From: Ashinkailepas kermadecensis
Taxonomy: Eukaryota > Arthropoda > Thecostraca > Neolepadidae
Direction of reading: 5' to 3'
Length of the DNA stretch: 64,000 nucleotides
NCBI GenBank assembly: GCA_034440615.1
Contig: JAOTOM010003667.1
Span: 62,001-126,000, forward strand
The notes under the pieces: model-generated
Told to the model about the DNA's origin: nothing
What the model saw: the letters and a program-made list of their open reading frames with translations, nothing else
Databases searched by the model: none
Translations under genes and position numbers: made by a program
Part shown: one piece after another, positions 11,001 through 23,600 of the stretch
Layout of the letters: each line of letters starts with the position of its first letter
How positions within the stretch are numbered: the stretch's first letter is position 1

Positions 11001-14000
11001 GCGCCGCGCGTGTACATGGACGGCAGCTCGCCGCTGTCGCAGCCATCCGACACGTGGCGCACCACGTTCACCACCGTCTCGTTCAGCCACTCGGTCATCA
11101 GCATCTGGGGCAGCGGTCGAGTGGTCAGCGCCACAGCCGGCACAGGCCGGCAGGAGGGCGGCGATACACCGCAGTCGGTTATCTCGGACTAAAGACCCCG
11201 TCGCGCCGGCGCTTTGTGGACGCCATCGATGTGCGTATAGGCGTGTCGGTGGCGTCACCGCGAGTCGGGCGACGTTCGCCGAGGGGAGGGTGGAAAGTTG
11301 CTTACGTGCATCTAACGCACAAAAACAGTGCAAAGTCAAACATATTGGGGTTGTCCGCTTGTGACGCATCGGTACACTTTGATCGGTGCCGATGGTGGTG
11401 GATTTGTGCTTTAGGGCGCGTCGACTGCATTGGCCATTTTGCGCCCATCGGTGCCGAGTGCACTGCCCACGCCGCGGGCAACTTCATCGTGCAAACGTGG
11501 CCGGAAAGGTGAAGGGTCAGCTCTCTAAAGTTAAAATGCTTGATTCCATTTTCACCTTGGCTTCCTTCGCTCATTTAGCTTTGGCGTTCACAACACTAAT
11601 TCGTTCAGCAATGCCCAACTGGTCGTTTCGATACGAGCTTGCGTGGACCGGCCTTCACCTGGGCAATGCGGTTCCCCGTGACAACAGCACACCAGCACCT
11701 GAGGCCAGCAAACACTGGGCGCCGACACCAGAACATAAAGGTAGAGCGACTGGAACGACGCACGATAGGGAAGTGCGGCGTAAACGGAGGCACTATGACG
11801 CCGGCAGTTGCGCGCAAGACGCGCGTACACGAGTCCAACAAGTGTCGGCACGACCAGGTCGTCACGGCGCACCGACCGCACAATAGTCTACGGCCGCAAG
11901 GTGCTCGGCCGCTGCAGTACGTCGTCATTACCGCTGTTGGCGGGAAGCGGCGCTGATCACACACCGGCGATGTCCTTCCTAGTCGTACGTCTCAGGGTAC
12001 AATACTGCTCAATTGCCATGCTCCCTCCAAATTGAAATAAATGGCCCAAAACGACAGACCACCACCATATAAGAAAGGCTCTCACCACGGTTATTATATT
12101 AGTTCCAATTACCATGATAATTCAACCATAAAGTCCGAATAAGTAAGCATGATCGCTTGATTTACCACATGTACACTGTGAAGGGAAAACATGGGCTTGA
12201 AAAAAATTCACCAGTCGTTATTTTCCGTCCATTTTGATGCACTTTTCGGCAATATGCATGATGTGCATTGGCGCGTGGAATACGCTCCTTTGCATTTATA
12301 ACTTTATTCATATACCTTGGAGCTCCACATTACCTTTAACATGCATATTTGCATTGCTGTAGTCTGATCGTCGGTGTGAAATCATTACACCCTGATGAAA
12401 CAAATAACTGAAAAATATACTGCTATGCACATCGTGCGGGCTCGTAGTGTCGGTCAATGAATAATAATATCCCATATAAGGATGTCGTTCGCTACTGACC
12501 TACGGCCGGCCACATTCATATAGGCCACCTGGCTCATACACCAGACTGCTGCCTCGAAGCAAGCGAGCGAAAAGCCGGCATACTCTCGACAAATAATCCG
12601 TGGACTAAAAACACCCCATGGCTGTTTTTGGTGCACGAACCATCGCGACCAGTTAACGTACCTTTTTGGTTTTTGGGAACCGGAAGCCGTGCGCGTTGAG
12701 TCCGGACACGGGCGCGCTCTGTGGTGCCGGTGCCGGTGCCGGTGCCGGTGTCGGCTGTGGCTGTGGCTGTGGCTGTGGCTGTGGCTGTGGCTGTAGCTGT
12801 AGCTGTAGCTGTGGCTGCGGCGGTGGTGGTGGTGGTGGTGGTGGCGGCGGCGGTGGTGGTGGCGGCGGTGGTGGTGGTGGTGGCGGTGGCGGTGGAGGCG
12901 GAGGCGGCGGTGGTGCTGGAGCGGACGGTGGTGTCGCCTCGTCGCCGGAGTGTGCCTCCGAGCCGGCAGAGTCGGGCGCCGACTGGCGACGCGGCGACGA
13001 CAGCAGCCGCGACCGGGAGCCCTTCCGACTGTGGCGGACGGGGCACGTCAGACAGGCCATCGCACATGGCATATCACCACCCGGCAACACACACTCTACA
13101 GCTGACGGCCGGCCACACCGGCAACACACCCTACACAGCTGACGGCCGGCTACACCGACCACACTGCACAGCTGACGGCCGGCTACACCGGCAACACACT
13201 CTCCACAGCTGACAGCAGGCCACACCGGCAACACACCCTCCACAGCTGACGGCCGGTCACACCGGCAACAACCTCCACAGCTGACGGCCGACCACACCCT
13301 CCACAGCTGACGGCCGGCCACACCGGCAACACACCCTCCACAGCTGACGGCCGGTCACACCGGCAACACACCCTCCACAGCTGACGGCCAGCCAGGCCAC
13401 ACCGGCAACCAGTGTTGGAAATATGGTCCTTTTTTGGAACTTTTGTCATCCAAAGAATTATACACTCCCCCCAAAAATATACTCCTAACATTACATGATA
13501 TATCATGAAGAGCCTTGCTTAAACAGCAATCTCAACCAGCTGTCATAATCCAATAGTATTATTAGATTGTGATGAAGCAGAGGATGCAGCATGCTCCAAG
13601 GGCCTGTAACATATGGTAATCAATGGCTAATAATGAAAAACCCTTCTAGTTTTGGTGCTCTTCATCTCGTCTAGCCATGTTATGTCCTTGCCACAGCAAC
13701 TTGGCAACATCATTGAGAATAATGCACATTTGTTATTTCAGGTGACCATGAGAGCTGCAGCAACATTCCAAGAGGATGCAGAAGTGGAACAGAAAATTAG
13801 ATGCAAGCAAGACTAGACAAGTGCCAGCTTGCTAGCATGTGCAACAGATGACAGCAGATGCTTAAGGATCACTCTGCAATCTGCATACAACATTAATACC
13901 AATGTATTTGTTCCATGAAATGGTGCAGGTGGTATGTAATTGTCTGAAACATGTGAATTAATAAACAGCGATGCCTTCATGTGTACATTATTTTGATTTG

Positions 14001-17000
14001 TGAAAATGCTGGACCCAGTAGTGTTCGGAAGAATGCAAGGCTAGACAGAACTAGACAACTAGAGAAGTCCCTACACAGCTTGCAAATCACAAAAGCAATC
14101 ACATCCCCAAAATATTTGTGGACATATGTTATGATTTGTCATGGCATAGCAATGTTGAGGAAGCTGCAGGGACAAAAAATTCAAATAATGGAGTTGATTG
14201 TGGTATGAGGTGGGGTGCACTTCACAATTTCCTGAAACATTTTGTTAGAGCACAACAATGCTTGTGAGTTACTGTATGGGTGCACTGAAGGGGACCAATC
14301 CCTTATTCCTGAAAATATACTGTCTTACAAAAATGAAAGCTTTATTTCCAAAACAAAACAAAACAAGCTGAAAGGTGCTTCCATCCAAATCCAACACATT
14401 AAGAACACACTTATGAAAATACTATTTCTAGGTCATGGATGGTCATTTATGAAAATTATTTGGGACGGGGAAATACATGAAAGGCAATGGGCAGGGTGAA
14501 ATAGATTGGGGGCACACTCCATAGGGTCCCATGTTAAAAATTGTAATTTGAGAAGCAAAGCAAACATTGAGGGTCCATTTCCCCCCCAGTATATAAAACA
14601 ACCCTGTCCTAGGCTGTGCCACTGCATGCATGGGCACCAACAGAGGAATACAAATGTGCACCACTGCAAAATATAAGGAATCACAATTTTGCTATGGCTA
14701 CCCATACTTCTCAACATTAAGCTGGTTGTGCATACATCATTATAGCTAGGTAGCTATATTTCTGCTTTGGTACTGAAGTTTACACCAACAAGAATAATTA
14801 AATTTCAAGAAACCTCAATTGGGCCTCAGTTCCTACGTCGGCCGATACTACACGAGATCAACTAGTAGTCTCACTACCTGGTCCTTGAATTATCCGACTA
14901 TATCCACGTAGGTCGTTCCTACCAAGGTTGGCGATGCCAAAACGAGCCTCCTTCGTCTCTTTCCATCCAGTGGGCAACTCGGTGCATACAAGAAAAGTTC
15001 CTCGCCAAGTGAAAGAAACCTCTATTCTCGGCTCGCCTAATGAAGGGAAACCACCATTCCCAGACTGGTCAGACTCGAACGGCGCTTCTTGGATTCGATG
15101 GATTCGCGGCTCTCCAGCTGCCACTCCGGTCGGAGCTTTTTAAACTACGGCCAATGCATTCCTTTTTGTTCCCTTGAAGATTGAGATGTTCTACATAACT
15201 TGACATGAACAAAACTGATCGTTTTGCATCCTGGACCAGGCCAGAGCAATAGAACAAAAAAGATATCCGATGGATTTTACGCAAGAAAATGACCTAAATG
15301 GTACCAAAACGTTCTTCAAACCTGGTTACATTTTACAGTCAAATGGACCACCATATAACCAGAAATTTCAGTGTTCTTCCATTTCATGACCTACATTTTT
15401 AACTTTTGTTATTTGAGGTGTTTCAGTACACCACAAACTGGTGGCAATAATAGTGTTTATGCCACTCCGACAACTAATTTCTCCCACTCCGGGAAAATGG
15501 AACTTTAGCCGTCATGTTCTTATACACTGCAAAGTGAGGGGTGGTTATGAGCCGCTTACTGGGCTTTCGTCAACTCCGGCTGACCGTACGGAGGCTGCTG
15601 ATTGGCTTAGTGGTTTGAACTCAGCCAATGCGATGAAATCTTTGTTGCCAAGGGTAAAAGAGCAGCTTGTCTCGATTGCATTGTTTTTGTGACAATGTTG
15701 GTTGGTTATTTGGGCTTTTAAGGGCGCATCGACTGCGTTGGTCATACAGCGCCCATTTTTGTGACAATGTAACACAAGTCGCTGCCAGCCCTGATGAAGG
15801 CTAAGGCCAACCCAAGGCCTATCGAGTCAGCCAAGGCAACGGCGAAGGTACCGAAGCCGGGGAGGAAGCCATTGTTATTTTTCTGTTTTCGTTCTCCTCA
15901 GGTGTGCGTCTGGAGAAAAGAGTAGGTGCTGTGGGAATAGTAACTGGTAGGTGCTGCTTTATTATCTTCTGTGACTCCTATTTTCTGGCATACCCCTTGT
16001 AGGAATTTTTTTTTTTCTGCCGATGCTATTGCGGCGAATATGGTTAATTGCTATTAATGCTGTCTTTCGATGGGTTACAGTTGGAGCATGCTAATCACAG
16101 GTGTAAATTTGTACACTTTTGTTGTTGCCAATGCGACATGATGATTTCCAAATGTAACATGATGCCTATGGTGGTGCATGGAATGAATGGATTCAAATTT
16201 CCTATTGGAAACATTTTTTGTCAGTCTTGATACATTGTTTTTTAAATCCAACCATGCCATGGGCATTCTTCATCAGCACAGGGTTCAGGACCAATCATTT
16301 TCCATAAGGGATATTGAGGTTTTGTGGTTCCTGATGTGAAAGGCATAATTCTTGTTTATCGTCACTTTGTTTCTAGTTGTAAATTTGCAGTTTAGGGTAA
16401 TTTTGGGTTATTGAAATTCCTTTTTCCAATGCCATGTTTATAAATGTGGTTTACATGGTGCGACCACTCACCTCCATTGTAAATACATACTTTCCAGTTG
16501 GCAGGCAAAACAACACCAATAAATGGGCTTTGAGTTGGGTAATATAGTGTAAAAATTAATTTCCAAAAGACAAAAATGTGGCATAATCTACCCTAATCTA
16601 GCCTAACCTTCAATGCAAAAAGAAGAATTCTCTTGAAAGAGGGAAAAATTTCAACCAGTATTTTTCTTTAAAAATACAAATTAAGGAACATAACCTGACA
16701 TAACCTAACCTTGCCTGGTTCATTGTTGAAAAACAAATTCTTGAAATAGAAAAAAAAGCATTGGATATGAAAACTTGTCCAACTTAAGAGTAGAGCCCAA
16801 ATTATCATAACATAACCAAGCCTAAACCATTTGTTTGCTTCATGGAGGTAAACTGTGTATGGCATGTCTTTGGATGTCTTTGTCTTTCATGTCTTTCACC
16901 CTAAGCTTGAATAATGTATTTCATCATAGTAATATACATACATACCTGAAATGAAATATATATTCAAACTTGCATGGAAAATCCATTGATGAAATGCATC

Positions 17001-20000
17001 ACTTCTTGCCAATGACAGTATATTTAACACTTTTCCAGCACCACAACACAGAGGACTGCTATGTGAAGTTTGTATTCTCAGTGAATACTATTTTATGTGA
17101 TCCAGCATCAGGAGGCATACTTAGGCTGTGTGGGATGAAACACCTGTAATGTGTGCTTCTTGAATGGAAAAACAAGACTTTGTTTCTTTGTCTCAGTAAT
17201 TTGTATTCACCCCATGGTTACCAGATATTATGCACTCCGTAATTGCATGAACTCAAGGATTATACACTCCGAATCCAAGAACGAGAAGTGAAAATCCAAC
17301 ACTGCCGGCAACACACCCTCCACAGCTGACGGCCGGCCACACCGGCAACACACCATCCACAGCTGACGGCCGGTCACACCGGCAACACACCCTCCACAAC
17401 TGACGGCCGGCCACACCGGCAACACACCCTACACAGCTGACGGCCGGCCACACCGGCAACACACATCCCACAGCTGACGGCCGGTCACACCGGCAACACA
17501 CCCTACACAGCTGACGGCCGGCCACACCGGCAACACACCCTCCACAGCTGACGGCCGGCCACACCGGCAACACACCCTCCACAGCTGACGGCCGGTCACA
17601 CCGGCAACACACCCTACACAGCTGACGGCCGGCCACACCGGCAACACACCCTCCACAGCTGACGGCCGGTCACACCGGCAACACACCCTACACAGCTGAC
17701 GGCCGGCCACACCGGCAACACACCCTCCACAGCTGACGGCCGGTCATACCGGCAACACACCCTCCACAACTGACGGCCGGTCACACCGGCAACACACCCT
17801 CCACAGCTGACGGCCGGTCACACCGGCAACACACCCTCCACAGCTGACGGCCAGCCAGGTCACACCGGCAACACACCCTCCACAACTGACGGCCGGTCAC
17901 ACCGGCAACACACCCTACACAGCTGACGGCCGGCCACACCGGCAACACACCCTCCACAGCTGACGGCCAGCCAGGCCACACCGGCAACACACCCTCCACA
18001 GCTGACGGCCGGCCACACCGGCAACACACCCTCCACAGCTGACGGCCGGTCACACCGACAACACACCCTACACAGCTGACGGCCGGCCACACCGGCAACA
18101 CACCCTACACAGCTGACGGCCGGTCACACCGGCAACACACCCTACACAGCTGACGGCCGGCCACACCGGCAACACACATCCCACAGCTGACGGCCGGTCA
18201 TACCGGCAACACACCCTCCACAGCTGACGGCCGGTCACACCGGCAACACACCCTACACAGCTGACGGCCGGTCACACCGGCAACACAGCCTCCACAGCTG
18301 ACGGCCGGTCACACCGGCAACACACCCTCCACAGCTGACGGCCGGTCACACCGGCAACACACCCTCCACAGCTGACGGCCGGTCACACCGGCAACACACA
18401 CCCCACAGCTGACGGCCGGTCACACCGGCAACACACCCTCCACAGCTGACGGCCGGCCACACCGGCAACACACCCTCCACAACTGATGGCCGGTCACACC
18501 GGCAACGCACCCTCCACAGCTGACGGCCGGTCACACCGGCAACACACCCTCCACAGCTGACGGCCGGTCACACCGGCAACACACCCTCCACAGCTGACGG
18601 CCGGTCACACCGACAACACACCCTACAGAGCTGACGGCCGGCCACACCGGCAACACACCCTCCACAGCTGACGGCCGGTCACACCGGCAACACACCCTCC
18701 ACAGCTGACGGCCGGTCACACCGGCAACACACCCTCCACAGCTGACGGCCGGCCACACCGGCAACACACCCTCCACAGCTGACGGCCGGCGCAACCCACC
18801 ACACGGGACGGACGGCTGCCGCCACACCTGCCACACCAGACGCCTGCTGGTCTTTGAGCAGCACACAGCCCGCCCCAGTCGGCGACCGGCGTCTCCACAC
18901 ACTCACCCCTTGCGGACGCGGCTGCGGTCGGGCGGCGGCGGCTCCTCGGCCGAGTTGTTGCGGGACGAGTCTTCGCGCGACTGCTTGCTGAGCTTGCGCG
19001 GCGAGTCGCCGGCCGCCGCTGCCGCCTGCTGACGCTGCTGCTTTTTCTCCATCCGCTCAAACGCCTTCATGATGGCCTCGATTTTGCGCTCCTCGCGCGT
19101 CTGAGGGCAGCCAGACCAGAGTCATACCGACACAGTCCATCGACGGAGGCAGTGATAAACGACATTTTACTGGCGCTCGTGCTTGGGGGGTTCCGGGCAC
19201 TCGGTCAGTGTATGGTACCTCCGCACGGGACACCGCAGGCAGAGGCACACCGTCACGGCACCATTTACAACTAAGGCGAAGCGACCGGACTGCTGAAAAG
19301 CATGCATTGCGCATCTATCATTGGTCCATGCCAGTGTATAAAATGTGACAATGTGCCAAGTGGAATGGGAAATAGACGCCAAACTGGAAAAAAATGTTTC
19401 ACTCCGTCACCAATCATAATTCATCTCATTGTCACCCGTGAATCCCCACTTACACGGCGCCATCTTCACACACTAAAGCAGCAAATTCACTGGAAATCGA
19501 TCGCAGTATTGGCGAGAACAGCCGACCATTGCACCGCGGACATTCCGTGGCCAACTACACCGCGGCATATACCGCACACGCAGGCTGACCATGGCACCGC
19601 ACCCGGTGGCCTCGTCACGCCACCACACGTCAAACAAACCCCCGTGACGAACATTACAGACCCCAGCAGACTACATAATTGCCAGCACTCTCTCCACCGA
19701 TGAACGACCGTGGCACAGCGCGACGCCATCGGCGCGGGCGAGCTGACATGCCGCGTCTGACGAGCGACATTCACCCGATCTCGGACACCATCCTAGAATG
19801 AAAACCGCTTCTTCCTACGATGAGTACTACCCCACTGCCTACCAAGACGCAATTTTAAATTTATTTATGGGTCAAAAATGAGACAAGGTGGTCAAGTTAG
19901 GTTTGTAATATTGAACGTACGAGGAAATTATTTTGCGATAGGATGTGGCAAAAAATGGGCCGAGGACCAATACTATAGACCGTACTCAACGCACTGAGGA

Positions 20001-20652
20001 ACTGGCCATGCAGGTAGTCGGCATCTGTTTTGAGACGATCCACTCCCAGATGGGACCGGGTAATTTACAGTTCATGCTTACAGATAAATCACAGACTGGA
20101 AAGGGGCGGGGATGGCCGAGTGGTTAAGATGCTAGCTCTGGGTACCAAAGGTCCCTGGTTCAATACTCTCACCACTCGGGACATTTCCCAATCCCGCGGC
20201 CCACCGGCGAAACAGTGTGGGCGGCGCCATTAGCCGTGATCGTGCAAAAAGTGCGTCGAGAACCACCCAATAAACAAACAAACAAACAAATAAACAAACG
20301 AACAAACAACATAGACTGGAAAGTACCTTTTTTAACACAGGACTTATCAGTATGGTGTATGCTGTTGCGCTTTCTATGCCTGTTCCAGGCCCAACATCAG
20401 CCACTGACCAGCTTCCTGGGCTCCTCGCTGGGCGGCGTGCCAGCAGCCGGCTCCGAAGGGCTGTCGGGCGTCGGGCGCGACTCGGGCTTGGACGGCGACC
20501 GGTACGGCGACTTCTTCCGCGGCGTCGGGTTCTGCGAGGGCGGCGGCGGGGGCGGTGGAGCCGCGGCGCCACCCTCCTCGCTCGACTCGTCATCCTCGTC
20601 CTCGTCGTCGTTGTCGCCGTCCTCGTCCTCTTCGTCTTCGTCATCGTCATCG

Positions 20653-20684
<32 letters not shown>

Positions 20685-23600
20685 GTTCGACGGCGGCGAC
20701 GGCGACGGAGTCGGGGGCCGGGCCGAGTTGCGGCGGCGGCGGCGCAGCGGCGGTGCGGCCTTGCCGTTACTGGCGACAGGGGCGACCGTGTCAGCGGCGG
20801 GCGGCTCGTCTCTCATGTGAACCATTACGAACAAGGACAAAGCCCAAACACGAAAATCGGCCATGTCAGCGGGCAGCATACTACTCTCTGAAAGCTGTTA
20901 AAATTGGGAGGGGAGACCTTACTATGGCAGGCTGCACATTTCCAGAAATGAGGGTGCCGTCCGCCTCACAACTCTTCCAACTTCCTCCTGCACAAATGCT
21001 TTGCATACGAATGTTCAACCCTGTGCCTGCCAGCGCTATGTTTACAAACCTCATGTTACAAACGCGATGTACAAACCTCAAGTACAAATGATGTTCACGA
21101 GCCTGATGCTAGGAACATTATGCATGACACTTACGCTTACGAACCATATGGTATGTTTGGGAACCTTGTGCCCACAAATCGCATACTGGCGAATATTGTG
21201 CGCACGGCCTTAAGCGCACGAACCTGTTTACAAACCTTACAACCTATAGCATCATATTTGTTTAACGTACGTGTATACATCTGATGCCTGAGTCTTCTAT
21301 TTATGAACGCTCCATTTACGAATATTGTTCTTAAGAACGTTGCCTAACCGAACTCGATTCAGAAATCCAATGCCACGAGACCTATGAACGTCGTAATTAC
21401 GCACAATTGCGAACATTATGATTACAAATATTTTTGAATCTACTATTGATGATCTTCGCTTTATGCACCTATGGATGCACGAATTTCATATGCTACGAAC
21501 ACTTAGCACAAACTTTGTGAAAGACAACGCAAAACATTTGCCTACAAACCTTTTGCAACACCAACCAGCCAGTTTTACGAATAATGTGCTAACTTTGGCA
21601 GAGACGAATCGTTTTCAATATGAACGTTCCACTTCACGAACCTTACTACTACGAACTCCATCAGCCGCGACGTTGGCGAGACACGAGACCCTGGACAAGT
21701 ACGTAATACAATGCGAGTCTTTGCTACCAACTGCTCTCAATGCCATCATTCGCACTGGCGTGGTAAGTGCGTGGCCGGCGACTCACTTGTTGATGGAGCC
21801 GTTGGGTGAACGCACCGCCACCAGACATTCCTCGCCGCGGCCGCACGCGCACACCAGCTGCCGACGGCCCGTCTGGTCGTGCGGGATGGTGATCTCCGCG
21901 TCGCGCACCACCGGGCTCACCGCCACCACGTGCAGGTGCAGCGCGCCCTTGTCCACCACGTGGCGGATCTGCGCGTTCGGCCGGCACGAGCGGCGCACGA
22001 AGCGCGCCATGTTGCCGTACTGGCGCGCGTCGATGCAGACGGCGAACGCGGCGCGCGGGAAGCGGTAGTGCAGCACGTGCGGCTGGTAGCGTTTGCTGAC
22101 GACCGGATGCTGCTGCCGGTACTCGGCCACCAGACAGCAGCGGCCGCGGAACTCCACCAGCGTGGTGTTGGCGGCCACCGGCAGCGTGGCCACCAGGCCA
22201 CGCTCGCCCACCGTCTTGCCGACGGGCGCCACCGCGCAGCGGTCCGGCCCGGCCAGAGGCGCCGGCACCGCGCCCGTCCGCATGTCGGCCAGCCGCGCGC
22301 GCAGCTCCGGCGAGTATTGGTTGGCGACCGCCTCCTCGTACTCGTCGATCCAGCAGCGCAGCTTGCGTGCCGGCTCCTCTGGCGGCGGGCGGCCGCCGCC
22401 GGCGCCGCTCGCGCGCAGACGGTCGCCCCGAGCCGCACGGTGCTGCAACACGGCACGCATGGTCGTCGCGATGAAATAGCACTGGCCACGGCACTGCCCG
22501 GTCGGTAGCTCGCTGGGCATCGTTTCTCAGCTCTGATGCAGAGCTCTGCGACGACCATGTGACAAGGGTCAAGATGAACAAACTAGACAGCGAAATTTGT
22601 CCCCTTAAGTCACACTGAACCAACAAATAGCATTGTAATTGACAATGTAAAAAAAGCAGTCGTATCTGTTAGATCTTGTTTTCTTTCCTGATGGACTTAA
22701 AACTCACCGAACACGTTTAATTCGACAAATATTTTCCTGGTGTAATCTGTCCGCATCTCAGAGACGAAACAATTATCGTTTTCGATTCCTTTTAGCAGCT
22801 TCCAGAATAATAAAATAGCAGATTAATTTACCATTCAAGTAAGATACCCGGGAATTTGCTTATACCTTTATCTGGTAGTCCTTTATTGCCATGCTAACGG
22901 GCATATGTTCGGTGGCTGCAAACGTCCTGGTGAAACTTGCTTATATCTTTTCCCACACAGTTAGTTAGTTATTTGGGCTTTAGGGCGCGTCGACCATGTT
23001 GATCATATAGCGCCCATAGCAGTGTTCCTTTCTACCTAAATTTCATGTTCTGGCCAGGTTTACTTCCAAGTGTAGGGAGAATTAACCATGCCCAAACCAG
23101 TGCAATGTCTTTACCTCCCTGGATAGATGACAGCAAATCGTATTTGTGAGAGAAATTCGAATAGTCGTCCATTTTTAACCACACCTGTCTTTTCCCACGC
23201 AGAACATCACCTCGCGACATGCAATAACACTCACGGTGCCATGGATCGCGTTGGCAAGTTTTGCCACGTGGTAGTTGCGCAAGACAGAATGGATCTAACA
23301 GTTATTTGGGCTTTTTGGCGCATCGACTAATGAATCTAAAATACGAATTTTGATAGGCTACACTAGAAATTATACACATGCCCAATGCAATTGCATAAAG
23401 ATGTCGACTAGATTCTGTTCCAGTCCATAAAACATTTTTTTAGTCAACAAGGTACACTTTAATGACAGACATCTCATACCAAAATGCTCCATACTGACCA
23501 ACAATGTGGGGCACCAAAACATACTTAGCAAACACCAAAAGCATAACACAATAGAACAGTGATAAAATATTCGCGAAATAGGGTGGAATGTACCACCTAT

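Larger units (their letters stand above)
13410..17304. mobile_element. hAT-family DNA transposon, 3,895 bp, decayed
   Basis: It starts CAGTGTTGGAAATATGG and ends ATCCAACACTG; the first ten bases are inverted at the other end. It is flanked by the 8-bp direct duplication CCGGCAAC (13402-13409 and 17305-17312), the classic hAT signature. Subterminal repeats of the type TATACACTCC or TATGCACTCC occur near both ends (13448-13480, 17228-17270). No long transposase frame is present. It contains a SINE 3' end at 15700-15756 and a GC-richer insert at about 14826-15145. It split an existing satellite array. Confidence 0.9.

Noticed and set aside
17305..18790. CRISPR-like array
   Set aside because: Units are contiguous with no unique spacers and the genome is eukaryotic.
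17253..18906. Cys-rich repeat proteins from the 37-bp array ([12 protein letters not shown] types)
   Set aside because: The unit is not a multiple of three and gives similar frames in all phases; it is intronic satellite.
22039..22626. Other frames over the SET exon, up to 300 codons
   Set aside because: Only one frame reads the SET motifs; the others are compositional.
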